This document shows positions 17,753 through 26,574 of a stretch of 64,000 nt of DNA, piece by piece. Position 1 is the stretch's first letter. Each line of letters starts with the position of its first letter. The notes below the pieces were generated by a model, which had not been told where the DNA came from, did not search any database, and saw only the letters and a list, made by a program, of their open reading frames with translations. Location of the stretch: assembly GCA_902623005.1 (NCBI GenBank), contig CACNSC010000008.1, positions 1 through 64,000 on the forward strand, given 5' to 3'. This stretch comes from an uncultured Coxiella sp. (GTDB taxonomy: Bacteria; Pseudomonadota; Gammaproteobacteria; Coxiellales; Coxiellaceae). The position numbers and the translations under genes are program-made.

Positions 17753-19066
17753 TCAATCTACTAAAGGTGAAGCGACCGCCTCCATTGAGCTTTCTAGCGA
17801 TTGAAACATTCTACTATCTAAAATATCGATGTGACGCTGCAAAGAACCATTATTGGTTGCTACGACCTCTTTTGCTCTTCGCCCCATGGCAAGACGCTCA
17901 TTTTCATCAAAGATTAGATCAACCATTGCCTGAGCAATAGTCTCTGGCTCACTAAAAACGAGAATACCTCGAGCGTCTAGTAGCTGTTGCAAAATCATTT
18001 CAAAATTCTGCATGTGATTACCTGTGATAATTGGCAATCCTAGGGCTGCAGGCTCTATGACATTATGACCGCCAATTGGCACTAAACTACCGCCAACAAA
18101 ACTCACATCACTCGCGGCATAAAATTGCAATAACTCGCCCATAGTGTCGCATAAATAAATCTCTGTTGAGTCAGAAACCACTTGGCCTAAGCTTCTGCGG
18201 GTTACGGTAAAATCGTATGCTTGCAGCATTCGAGCAACCGCATCAAAACGCTCAGGATGTCTGGGCGCAAGAAGCAATAACACGTTAGGAACTTGCAACT
18301 GAATTCGCTTAAGCACTTCTGTCCATATTTTTTCTTCGCCATCATGGGTGCTAGCCAGCATAATTGTTGGACGATCTTGTGCGCCAATTTTTTTACGAAT
18401 ACTGGCTCCTAAAGAGAAAATATCTTCTGGAATGGATAGATCAAATTTGATATTGCCACTAATTTTAATTTTTGATTCAGCCAAGCCTAAATCAACATAC
18501 CTGGCGGCATCTACTTCGTTTTGAGCGATTACGAAAGTGAGATAAGAAAGAACCTTAGATATAAGCGGCTTGAAACGGCTATAATTTTTGACAGATCGGG
18601 AAGAAAGTCTAGCGTTTGCAATAATCGTTGGGATAGCCAAACTTCGATGAATTCTAAGTAGATTGGGCCAAAGCTCAGTCTCCATGATAATCAAAGCGGT
18701 AACACGCCGACGCGCTATGAAACGTTTGATACAGCTTGGTAAATCATATGGCAGATAGAAGTGAGTCACATAATGACTCAAGGTACGAATTACTTGATCA
18801 GATCCAGTGGGGGTCGTTGTCGTCATCACGATGGTATGGTTAGGATATCGTTCAGCAAGTGCTTTAACCAAAGGCACAGATGCAATGACTTCGCCAACAG
18901 AAACAGCATGGACCCAGATTGATGGCTGCTCAGTTTGGCGAGGTACAAATCCCAGCCTTTCGCGCCAACGCTCCCGGTAATTGGGGTTATGGCGAGATCG
19001 CCATAGCAACCTCATAAATATGAAGGGCAATAGTAGATAGAAGATTAGGGTATAAACAACAAACAT
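17753..19066 (-). CDS. waaA: 3-deoxy-D-manno-octulosonic acid (Kdo) transferase
   Basis: A 437-residue glycosyltransferase that adds Kdo to lipid A precursor at the cytoplasmic face of the inner membrane. It has an N-terminal membrane anchor (MFVVYTLIFYLLLPFIFMRL), then YRERWRERLGF, IWVHAVSVGEVIAS with the catalytic-type glutamate, TTTTPTGSDQV, ETELWPN, and the C-terminal GGSLVPIGGHNVIEPAALG donor-binding loop. The ATG at 19066 lines up with the usual N-terminus; a GTG at 19081 with an AGGTGA site is an alternative. It shows the organism makes lipopolysaccharide. Confidence 0.96.
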   Translation of the reverse strand: MFVVYTLIFYLLLPFIFMRLLWRSRHNPNYRERWRERLGFVPRQTEQPSIWVHAVSVGEVIASVPLVKALAERYPNHTIVMTTTTPTGSDQVIRTLSHYVTHFYLPYDLPSCIKRFIARRRVTALIIMETELWPNLLRIHRSLAIPTIIANARLSSRSVKNYSRFKPLISKVLSYLTFVIAQNEVDAARYVDLGLAESKIKISGNIKFDLSIPEDIFSLGASIRKKIGAQDRPTIMLASTHDGEEKIWTEVLKRIQLQVPNVLLLLAPRHPERFDAVARMLQAYDFTVTRRSLGQVVSDSTEIYLCDTMGELLQFYAASDVSFVGGSLVPIGGHNVIEPAALGLPIITGNHMQNFEMILQQLLDARGILVFSEPETIAQAMVDLIFDENERLAMGRRAKEVVATNNGSLQRHIDILDSRMFQSLESSMEAVASPLVD

Positions 19067-19259
19067 TCTTTTACCAACCACCGAGTCACCTGACAAAGAT
19101 TTGGACCATGCTCGTTATCTCAAAAAAACCGAACCAGTTGAGTAGGATCATACTGTATCTTGAGTGATATGACTTAGACTAAATTCAAACTAAAAAAGTG
19201 ATTGAAGGGTACGATATCTTGGCCTTAATGACAAGCCAGATCTAAGCAAAACAAAACAG

Positions 19260-19288
19260 TTGGCGCTTTTAAGAGATCATGCTAGGAT
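19260..19288 (+). promoter_or_regulatory. Candidate sigma70 promoter of parE
   Basis: TTGGCG at 19260-19265 and TAGGAT at 19283-19288 are 17 bases apart. They lie about 100 bases before the parE ATG in the 324-base divergent gap between waaA and parE. An AT-rich tract follows. The rest of the gap shows no gene. Confidence 0.35.
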
Positions 19289-19390
19289 AATTTTTTTTAT
19301 TTTCCCAATAAATAAAAAACGTTATTTTTCATGCAGATGCACAATTTCAGATGTGTAGCTTTCTCAAATACTTAAGAGTCGGTGGTGAAT

Positions 19391-21289
19391 ATGTCCAGCA
19401 ATAAAACCCATACTAATTACGGCGCCAAAGACCTTGAAGTTCTTAGTGGACTAGAGCCTGTACAACGACGCCCAGGGATGTATACGGATACCGTAAACCC
19501 CAACCACCTTGCTCACGAAGCCATTGATAATAGTGTGGACGAAGCTATTGCTGGATTCGCAACAACCATTGATATTACCCTATTCAAAGATGATCAGATT
19601 GAGGTCTCTGATAATGGCAGAGGCATGCCTATCGATAAACACCCCAAACATAAATTAACCGGTGTTGAGCTAATTATGACTCGACTTCATGCTGGTGCTA
19701 AATTTTCTGACAAGTCCTATCAGTTTTCCGGCGGTCTTCATGGTGTAGGTATCTCCGTTGTGAATGCACTCTCCAGTGAATTGAAAGTAATGGTTAAAAA
19801 AAATAGCGCCATTTACGAAATGTCTTTTAGTGACGGCAAAAAACTTAGTGAGCTCAAAAAAACTGGTGACTGCAAGAAAAGTGTGACCGGCACTACCGTG
19901 CGCTTCAAACCAAATCCTTCTTATTTTGATTCACCACACTTTGCACTGGTTGATCTGAAAAAAAACTTACGGGCAAAAGCCGTATTGTGCCCAGGACTCA
20001 GAGTCAATTTCTATAATGAAAAAACTGACAAAAGTGAGAGCTGGTACTATGAGAGCGGACTTGAGTCTTACTTACAAGACAGTTTAATAGGACGAGAGCT
20101 CACTCCAGAGAAAGTCCTAGTCGGTAGTTTTCAAGCCAGCACGGAAACGGCAGATTGGGCGCTGGCATGGCAGAGTGACGGAACCGATCTAATTACCGAA
20201 AGTTTCGTCAACCTTATTCCTACCATGCAGGGAGGTACCCATGTGAATGGCTTAAGGACAGGCCTGCTAGACTCAGTTAAAGAGTTTTGTGACGCACACA
20301 AATTATTGCCTAGAGGCACTAAACTGGTCGCTGACGACTTGTGTAGCTCTTGTAACTTTATTCTATCCGTCAAAATTAAAGACCCTCAATTTGCAGGCCA
20401 GACCAAAGAACGCCTATCCTCTAGACAATGTGCCGCGTTTGTATCTGGTGTGGTCAAAGATGACCTTAGCTTATGGCTTCATAACAACGTAGCTATTGGT
20501 ACTTCAATAGCTAATCTTGCGATTGAAAATGCGCAAAAACGAATGCGAGTTAGTAAAAAAATTGCTCGTAAAAAAATCACCTCGGGCCCAGCTTTGCCTG
20601 GAAAGCTCGCAGATTGCAGCGAACAAGACTTGAAATATACGGAATTGTTCCTGGTTGAGGGTGACTCGGCCGGTGGATCCGCCAAGCAAGCTCGTGACCG
20701 CACTTTCCAGGCCGTTATGCCATTGCGCGGAAAGATCCTCAATACTTGGGAGGTGGTGTCAGATCAAGTGCTTGCTTCCAACGAGGTCCATGATATTGCA
20801 ATAGCACTTGGAATTGACCCTGGTAGCAATGACCTCTCAGGCCTTCGTTACGGCAAAATATGTATACTTGCTGATGCTGACTCTGACGGTGCGCACATTG
20901 CAACCTTGTTATGTGCTCTATTTCTAAGGCACTTCCCAGCACTTATCGAATCGGGTCACTTGTTTGTAGCCATGCCGCCTTTGTATCGTATTGATGCCGG
21001 AAAGCGTACTTTTTATGCGCTTGATGATGATGAAAAGGCCGGTATTCTTGATCGCCTTGAAGCTGAAAAAAATAAGGCAAAGGTCAATATTCAGCGTTTC
21101 AAAGGTCTTGGAGAAATGAATCCCATGCAGCTTCGTGAAACGACCATGAACCCATCAACACGCCGCCTAATCCAACTCACCTCAGATGACAGTAAAAATA
21201 TTTCCATCATGGATATGCTATTAGCAAAAAAACGAACTAAGGATCGCAAAGCATGGCTGGAGAAGAAAGGTGATCTTGCCGACGTGTGA
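19391..21289 (+). CDS. parE: DNA topoisomerase IV subunit B
   Basis: A 632-residue GHKL ATPase subunit that pairs with ParC (251-2503). Seen in order: VRRPGMYTDT-like start (QRRPGMYTDTVNPNHLAHEA), ATP-binding EAIDNSVDEA, DNGRGMPI, GGLHGVGISVVNALS, the TOPRIM motifs ELFLVEGDSAGGSAKQARDR and LADADSDGAHIATLL, and the C-terminal QRFKGLGEMNP. The length fits ParE rather than GyrB, which carries an extra insert of about 165 residues in this class. ATG 19391 has a GGTGG site; a GTG at 19382 is also in frame. Confidence 0.97.
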   Translation: MSSNKTHTNYGAKDLEVLSGLEPVQRRPGMYTDTVNPNHLAHEAIDNSVDEAIAGFATTIDITLFKDDQIEVSDNGRGMPIDKHPKHKLTGVELIMTRLHAGAKFSDKSYQFSGGLHGVGISVVNALSSELKVMVKKNSAIYEMSFSDGKKLSELKKTGDCKKSVTGTTVRFKPNPSYFDSPHFALVDLKKNLRAKAVLCPGLRVNFYNEKTDKSESWYYESGLESYLQDSLIGRELTPEKVLVGSFQASTETADWALAWQSDGTDLITESFVNLIPTMQGGTHVNGLRTGLLDSVKEFCDAHKLLPRGTKLVADDLCSSCNFILSVKIKDPQFAGQTKERLSSRQCAAFVSGVVKDDLSLWLHNNVAIGTSIANLAIENAQKRMRVSKKIARKKITSGPALPGKLADCSEQDLKYTELFLVEGDSAGGSAKQARDRTFQAVMPLRGKILNTWEVVSDQVLASNEVHDIAIALGIDPGSNDLSGLRYGKICILADADSDGAHIATLLCALFLRHFPALIESGHLFVAMPPLYRIDAGKRTFYALDDDEKAGILDRLEAEKNKAKVNIQRFKGLGEMNPMQLRETTMNPSTRRLIQLTSDDSKNISIMDMLLAKKRTKDRKAWLEKKGDLADV

Positions 21290-21309
21290 TGTTTAAAATT
21301 AATAAGAAT

Positions 21310-21855
21310 TCATGAAGCTTGGTTAGGCATCTTTTTACTAGTCAAGTTTTTCACAATATTTGACATAAACATTGAATTTGGTACGACTATGATTTGGTCC
21401 TCGGCTGATAGCCTAGTAAACAATATATGTATCTCCATCACCTCGCCCTCGGCAGAACTCACTTGAATTTTTTCTCCTACTTTGAAAGGACGAAAAATTA
21501 CTATTAAAATTCCTGATGCTAGATTTGATAATGAGGCCTTGAGAGACAACCCAACTGCCAAGCCCATAGCACCTAAAAAAGCAACTAGTGATGCAGTCTG
21601 CACACCTAATTTTGCTAGACTAGCCGCTATAACTAAAATAATTAAAATCGAATATATAAGCTTGCACAGAAAAGTTGAAATTGTTTGCTCCATTGACCGG
21701 GCATCAAAAATTCGCTTAACAATTCGAGATATTAGTCCGGAGAGCCACAAGCCAATCAGAAAAATAATAATAGCAACAATCAACTTACTACCAAAAGAAA
21801 ATAACTTTTGTTGTATCACTGGCATTGCATCTGAGTAAGTAGTCCATGAGAGCAT
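21310..21855 (-). CDS. Short MscS-family mechanosensitive channel
   Basis: A 181-residue protein from ATG 21855, which has an excellent AAGGAGG site. It has two or three hydrophobic helices, then the pore helix (ASLVAFLGAMGLAVGLSLKASLSNLASGILI, in the MscS pattern) and the beta domain (PFKVGEKIQV, AEGEVMEIHILFT, IIVVPNSMF). It ends shortly after (IVKNLTSKK). The alpha/beta domain and C-terminal barrel of E. coli MscS, roughly 100 residues, are missing. The frame stops 20 bases from the end of parE, so it may have been shortened in place or be a short MscS form. Likely role: osmotic safety valve. Confidence 0.85.
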   Translation of the reverse strand: MLSWTTYSDAMPVIQQKLFSFGSKLIVAIIIFLIGLWLSGLISRIVKRIFDARSMEQTISTFLCKLIYSILIILVIAASLAKLGVQTASLVAFLGAMGLAVGLSLKASLSNLASGILIVIFRPFKVGEKIQVSSAEGEVMEIHILFTRLSAEDQIIVVPNSMFMSNIVKNLTSKKMPNQAS

Positions 21856-21920
21856 TATACTAACCTCCTTGTTAGTAGCTGGTTTATCCAAGAAACTCAG
21901 CACTTCTTATTTTATAAGTA

Positions 21921-22505
21921 TTATTTATTCTTTGTTGTACAGTAAATCATATTTTCAGTCACTATTGCATTTAATCCAATATCAAATGACTGAATAGGTA
22001 AATCATCCACATGTTGAAACGAATAAGCCAATCCGATTAACCACGGTTTATTTATCAAGTCACTATGATAAGACAGTACGCGATCATAAAAACCACCACC
22101 CATTCCAAGTCGCTCACAATCATCATTGAATGCAACTAACGGTAAACATATTAAATCTATCTGATTAATTTCTATTGGCTCTTTATTCATTATTGGCGGC
22201 TGTAAAATACCAAACTGGGCAGCAACGAGTTTCTCTTGCGGCAAGTATTGATAAAACTTCAATGTTTTCTTTGCCATAACCGGCAAAAATACTTGTTTAT
22301 TTTCTTGATGAAAAGTCTTAATTAAAAAAGACGTTATCACCTCATTATCATTCGAAACATACAAAGCAATTTTTTTTGCATCATTAACAATAGGAAGTGA
22401 CAATACGCGACGGGTTATTTCTTGAGAAAAAAGAGAAACTCGATAAGGCGAGAGTGTATTTCGTAACTGTCGCTTAAAAGATCTGATAGATCGTTTAGAA
22501 TTAAT
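21921..22505 (-). CDS. 5-formyltetrahydrofolate cyclo-ligase
   Basis: The core is clear: KKIALYVSNDNEV, LPVMAKKTLKFYQYLP, and the signature RLGMGGGFYDRVLSYH. The enzyme converts 5-formyl-THF to 5,10-methenyl-THF using ATP. The first conventional start in frame (TTG at 22403) would drop the conserved N-terminus. The frame stays open upstream and encodes RSFKRQLRNTLSPYRVS, which matches the family's usual N-terminal helix. I therefore propose ATT at 22505, a rare start codon, preceded by GGAGGG. This gives 194 residues, the family's usual size. That binding site lies in the 3' arm of the 6S RNA. Equivalent to ygfA downstream of ssrS in E. coli. Confidence 0.85.
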   Translation of the reverse strand: MNSKRSIRSFKRQLRNTLSPYRVSLFSQEITRRVLSLPIVNDAKKIALYVSNDNEVITSFLIKTFHQENKQVFLPVMAKKTLKFYQYLPQEKLVAAQFGILQPPIMNKEPIEINQIDLICLPLVAFNDDCERLGMGGGFYDRVLSYHSDLINKPWLIGLAYSFQHVDDLPIQSFDIGLNAIVTENMIYCTTKNK

Positions 22506-22506
22506 A

Positions 22507-22685
22507 AGCCCTCCGAAGCAAGGCAGTAGACTTGTATTTGAACCCAGTGGCTCAGGTGGGAGTATCCGGCATCACATCAGGCTTTTTTATACAATAAAAT
22601 GGCACAACAGTAATACGCAATTAATCCCTAAACAAGTATTTATCGGTTCAAAATATTTTAACCTACTACTCTCACCGCAGAGGGT
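22507..22685 (-). ncRNA. ssrS: 6S RNA
   Basis: About 179 bases between zapA and the 5-FCL gene on the same strand, the classic location of ssrS. The ends pair into a long closing stem: CCCTCTGCGGTGAG (from 22684) with CTTGCTTCGGAGGG (to 22509), with mostly Watson-Crick or G-U pairs. Inside it TTTGAACC pairs with GGTTCAAA, framing a central bubble and a long terminal arm. Length and context fit 6S RNA, which binds sigma70 RNA polymerase in stationary phase. Exact ends are estimated from the stem; no covariance search was possible. Confidence 0.8.
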
Positions 22686-22692
22686 AAGTTAA

Positions 22693-23010
22693 TTATAACT
22701 TAATTTCTTCTTCTGCAGCTAGAAATTTTTCAATTCTTTTTTGTAAATCTTGTAGGCGTTTATTCATCACATTGATATAACTATTATTTTGCTTTTTTAA
22801 CAATAAAAGTTCGTGGGTAACATTTAATGCCGACACTATGGCCAATTGATCTGTGGAAGAAACAGAGCCGGATTGTTTGAGTTGCTTCATGTTATTTTGC
22901 ACAACTTTTGCTGCCTCTTGTAACTCTAATACTTCATGAGCAGGGCATTTAATATTGTATTTGCGATCTAAGATTTGAATAGTTATTAAGTTATCAGTGG
23001 CTGCTGTCAT
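22693..23010 (-). CDS. zapA: Cell division protein ZapA
   Basis: A 105-residue protein opening ITIQILDRKYNIKCPAHEVLELQEAA, the ZapA globular head, followed by a C-terminal coiled coil rich in Leu, Lys and Gln (LLLLKKQNNSYINVMNKRLQDLQKRIEK). ZapA bundles FtsZ filaments at the division site. Its start overlaps the stop of the upstream coiled-coil gene by four bases (ATGA), and the 6S RNA gene follows almost directly. Confidence 0.95.
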   Translation of the reverse strand: MTAATDNLITIQILDRKYNIKCPAHEVLELQEAAKVVQNNMKQLKQSGSVSSTDQLAIVSALNVTHELLLLKKQNNSYINVMNKRLQDLQKRIEKFLAAEEEIKL

Positions 23011-23231
23011 AACGATGACTCCTTAACTTTATGAATTAAATGCTTTATTTGTGTAACCGTTCGTTGCTTTTGAGCCAAAACCGCGTCTCGCTCTCTAATG
23101 ACACTGTGCACTTGTCTACGAAGGGCCTTATTATCAGCAGCAAGCTGCTCAATAGTTCGCATTAAACGATCTACTGTTGATTCAAGTTGATTTAATTCCA
23201 CAGTGCTGTTCATTAATTCGGTTACTTCCAT
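23007..23231 (-). CDS. Small coiled-coil protein of the zapA operon (TIGR02449-like)
   Basis: A 74-residue protein that is nearly all heptad-like coiled coil (LNQLESTVDRLMRTIEQLAADNKALRRQV). Short proteins of this type sit directly upstream of zapA in many gammaproteobacteria and resemble ZapB. It overlaps zapA by four bases, implying translational coupling. A role in Z-ring organisation is inferred from context. Confidence 0.85.
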   Translation of the reverse strand: MEVTELMNSTVELNQLESTVDRLMRTIEQLAADNKALRRQVHSVIRERDAVLAQKQRTVTQIKHLIHKVKESSL

Positions 23232-23323
23232 TACCCACTTCCCTGTAATAAATTCAATAACTAAGTTGTCTATCTTAAATAACTACGCTAAGAATAATCA
23301 GTTCAACTCATCGGGTCAACATC

Positions 23324-25114
23324 TTAACAACTCAATGAAAGTGTTTTTTGTTTTAACCATATTGCTTCCTCTTCGCTTAAAAGAGGCGCAAGGGTTGTAA
23401 ACACTTTCTCATGATATCGATTCAATATTTCTTTCTCAGTAGAACTTAACAGCGACTGATCAATTAACCTAACATCATAAGGAACTAAAGTAAGATCCTG
23501 AAATGCATAAAAAGGTCCGTGATGAGTAAGACTCTTATCCGCATCACACACTTCTTCAACAACGCATAAATTTTCTATGCGTATGCCGTATTGACCTTCT
23601 AAGTATATTCCTGGCTCGTTACTCAAGATCATACCTGGTTGCAAAGGTGTATCTGCTGCCGCAGCAGAAATTCGCTGAGGGCCTTCATGCACACACAAGT
23701 AACTGCCTACGCCGTGCCCAGTACCATGACCATAATCACAACACTGCTGCCACAATGGAGCATGCGCAATCGCATTTAAATGCACACCTGCCGTCCCTTT
23801 GGGAAAAACAGTACTTCCCAATGCCAGATGACCTTGAAGCACTAGCGTGTAATGCTGCTTTTGATCGGCAGTTGGCTCGCCGCAATGAAAGACTCGAGTA
23901 ATATCCGTAGTTCCAGAGCGATATTGCCCACCGGAGTCAATCAATAACAACGATTGATCTGTAATTTCACTGTCTGTAACTGGCTCAGCCTTGTAATGAA
24001 TGACGGCACCGTGCTCAGCAAAACCCACAATACTGGCAAAGCTAGCACCACAATAATTGACTGACTGCGCACGAAATGATTCAAGATGTTTAGCGACACT
24101 AATCTCCGTTTGGCCTTGCCAGTTCTGCTCAAACCACATCCAAAACCGTATTAAAGCGACCGCATCCTCAATGTGCGCCTGCTTTGCGCCCAAGATTTCT
24201 ACTGGATTCTTACAAGCTTTCATCAGTGTGATTGGTGATTCGCCAAGTACGACCTCGGCCTGACTTAGACAACTTACCACCCACCAACTTGCAGAGGCAG
24301 CATCAATCAATACACGACTATCAATCCGCGCCATTGCAACTGAAAACTTGTCATACGACTTAACATCAATCGCGTTATCCCTAAAGTAACTGACCTGTGA
24401 CTCGGTCAAGACCTGCTCATGAAGATAAATTTCGCAAGCTTCTTGCGTCACAATCGCATAGCTGATGACTAGTGGGTTGTATTCAATATCTTGCCCCCTA
24501 ACGTTGAATAACCAACAGATTGCATCCAACATTGTCACAATATGGCATTGGCACTGCTGCTCATGCATCGATTGTCGCAATCGTGCGAGCTTACTAGATA
24601 CTGACTCCCCGGCATAAGACTCGGCATGAATCTCAATCTCATGGCAATCAATACCCACATCATCTTGGTTAATCTGATCAACTAGATTGCCATCTATCGC
24701 AACCAATTCAATCTGCGCCTGGGAGAGTGATGCTTGCCAATGCTGTTGAGTAGCAATGGCAATCAATTGTGGATCAACGCCGATTCGAAGCCCATGAGCG
24801 TTATTGATTAACCACTGCAAGATGTTTCCCGAAATCGATCCCTGAGTTACTTTCATGAGTGAGAAACAACGGCTGTCCAACTGCTGATCAGCTTGTAAAA
24901 AATATCGTGGATCAGTCCATAAACTCGCTTGCTCTAAACCAACCAGTAAATCTCCCGCAGAACCACTGAATTGACTTAACCACTGAGTACGACGCCAAGC
25001 TAGAGGTAAATATTCATTGGCATGCGCATCTGTGCCTGGCAAATAATAATAATCAACCTGATGCTGCTGCATTAAAGCTCTTAAGGCAGCAAGCTTTTTA
25101 CTAGTTTCGTTCAG
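23324..25114 (-). CDS. Xaa-Pro aminopeptidase, long (three-domain) form
   Basis: An M24 metallopeptidase removing N-terminal residues before proline. Two creatinase-type N-terminal domains (about 15-320) precede the catalytic pita-bread domain. The metal ligands are visible: Asp in LLIDSGGQYRSGTTDITR (two), His in GHGTGHGVGSYLCVHEG, and Glu in ILSNEPGIYLEGQYGIRIEN. The first ATG (25072) cuts the usual N-terminus. The frame upstream encodes SKKLAALRALMQQHQVDYYY, the family's standard opening, and reaches CTG at 25114 six bases after a perfect AAGGAG. A CTG start giving 596 residues is proposed. It replaces the shorter pepP usually found beside ubiH and is on the opposite strand. Confidence 0.9.
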   Translation of the reverse strand: MNETSKKLAALRALMQQHQVDYYYLPGTDAHANEYLPLAWRRTQWLSQFSGSAGDLLVGLEQASLWTDPRYFLQADQQLDSRCFSLMKVTQGSISGNILQWLINNAHGLRIGVDPQLIAIATQQHWQASLSQAQIELVAIDGNLVDQINQDDVGIDCHEIEIHAESYAGESVSSKLARLRQSMHEQQCQCHIVTMLDAICWLFNVRGQDIEYNPLVISYAIVTQEACEIYLHEQVLTESQVSYFRDNAIDVKSYDKFSVAMARIDSRVLIDAASASWWVVSCLSQAEVVLGESPITLMKACKNPVEILGAKQAHIEDAVALIRFWMWFEQNWQGQTEISVAKHLESFRAQSVNYCGASFASIVGFAEHGAVIHYKAEPVTDSEITDQSLLLIDSGGQYRSGTTDITRVFHCGEPTADQKQHYTLVLQGHLALGSTVFPKGTAGVHLNAIAHAPLWQQCCDYGHGTGHGVGSYLCVHEGPQRISAAAADTPLQPGMILSNEPGIYLEGQYGIRIENLCVVEEVCDADKSLTHHGPFYAFQDLTLVPYDVRLIDQSLLSSTEKEILNRYHEKVFTTLAPLLSEEEAIWLKQKTLSLSC

Positions 25115-25261
25115 AGGAGTCTCCTTAGTACTGAAATTGTCTTAATTATATGTGAAAGCCGATCTAGATCCCATTACTTTACCCTCAGCCTACTTTGATA
25201 ATGTGCCCACTTCGATTACCATGAGCGCACAATAATACAGTCACAAAGAGACTAAATTAGT

Positions 25262-26533
25262 ATGCAGCATTATGACCTGATCATTATCGGCAACGGGCTA
25301 GCTGGGGCCAGTATGGCACAGGCGCTAAAACACTTACCGTTATCCATAGCCATCATTGACCGAGCATCCTCGACAAATGGCGAACTGATCAATGACAATA
25401 CGCTTAACACCCGCCCAATCACACTCAATCACACCAGCGTTAATGTCCTTAAAACTCTAAATATTTGGTCCAAGTTGACCGAAGCCAGCATCGCAATCGA
25501 ACAATTGATCATCACCGAACAAAGTCGATTGGGGCAAATTGCTCTATCCGCTGCATCCATGCGGTTGGATGCTTTGGCACATGTTGTACCGTATGCTGAT
25601 CTAGAAACCCAACTGCACAATGCCTCAGACAATCAACTGGCAATCGAACACCTGACGTCCACAAAGCTGATTGCGATTGAAAACAGTGACTCAATAGTGA
25701 CAGTTTGTTACCAAGATGAAGAGCAACATCAACATCAGCTGTCTACATCGTTACTGATTGCAGCCGATGGAACACAATCCCCCACTAAAGAACTGCTTGG
25801 TATTAAAGGAGAAACCACCGATCATGGCGATCACGCCTTAGTGTTCGAGCTCCAACTCCAACAACCATCACGACAGCCGAACACGGCTTTTCAACGTTTC
25901 ACCAAACACGGCACAATTGCCTGGCTTCCAGGCTGGCAACCTGATACCGCCCGGGCTGTTTGGACTGTACCGCAAGCCTTTGCATTAACCCTGATGAATT
26001 GGAGTGATGATCAATTCAAGCAGCACCTCAATCAGAGTTATTCGAGCAGGCAACCGACTATACAATCTCTACAATTAATCAATCGTTATCCAGTCATGAC
26101 AAACTCATTACCATCTTGCTGCCAACAATCGGTTGTTTTTCTTGGTAATGCTGCCCACACGTTTTATCCAATTACGGCACAAGGGTTTAACTTAACACTT
26201 CTAAACGTTGCAATGCTCGCCGAGAAATTAACTGATAACTACAATCTCCATGGCCAGATAAACCATAGCTCAGGTCTAATCAGCTATAATCACTGGAGTC
26301 AGTCTGCACAACAACAGGTTGCAAAGAGTACTCAACGGATTCATCAATTGTTTCATACACCTTTAATCGGACATTTACGCAGCCTTGGTATGCTCGCAGT
26401 CAACCTCAATCCATCATTGAAAAAAATGATACTTAAACCTTTCCTTGGCTATCAATCCTCACAACCTAAATTAGCCTGTCAGATACCCTTATCAACCTCT
26501 ACCTGCATTGCTCGCCAGACCGAAACCATCTAA
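25262..26533 (+). CDS. ubiH: 2-octaprenyl-6-methoxyphenol hydroxylase
   Basis: A 423-residue FAD-dependent monooxygenase of ubiquinone synthesis. Motifs: the N-terminal dinucleotide fold DLIIIGNGLAGASMAQAL, the DG-like motif LLIAADGTQSPTKELLG, and the FAD-ribityl motif VVFLGNAAHTFYPITAQGFNL. GNAA in place of GDAA is also the form in E. coli UbiH, which separates it from the UbiI-like neighbour. The two genes are 41 bases apart and were probably made by duplication within the family. Position upstream of the gcv genes is conserved in gammaproteobacteria. Confidence 0.92.
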   Translation: MQHYDLIIIGNGLAGASMAQALKHLPLSIAIIDRASSTNGELINDNTLNTRPITLNHTSVNVLKTLNIWSKLTEASIAIEQLIITEQSRLGQIALSAASMRLDALAHVVPYADLETQLHNASDNQLAIEHLTSTKLIAIENSDSIVTVCYQDEEQHQHQLSTSLLIAADGTQSPTKELLGIKGETTDHGDHALVFELQLQQPSRQPNTAFQRFTKHGTIAWLPGWQPDTARAVWTVPQAFALTLMNWSDDQFKQHLNQSYSSRQPTIQSLQLINRYPVMTNSLPSCCQQSVVFLGNAAHTFYPITAQGFNLTLLNVAMLAEKLTDNYNLHGQINHSSGLISYNHWSQSAQQQVAKSTQRIHQLFHTPLIGHLRSLGMLAVNLNPSLKKMILKPFLGYQSSQPKLACQIPLSTSTCIARQTETI

Positions 26534-26574
26534 AATACGTGAGTCTTTCAAATTTTCCATAAGTTGATGCTGAT

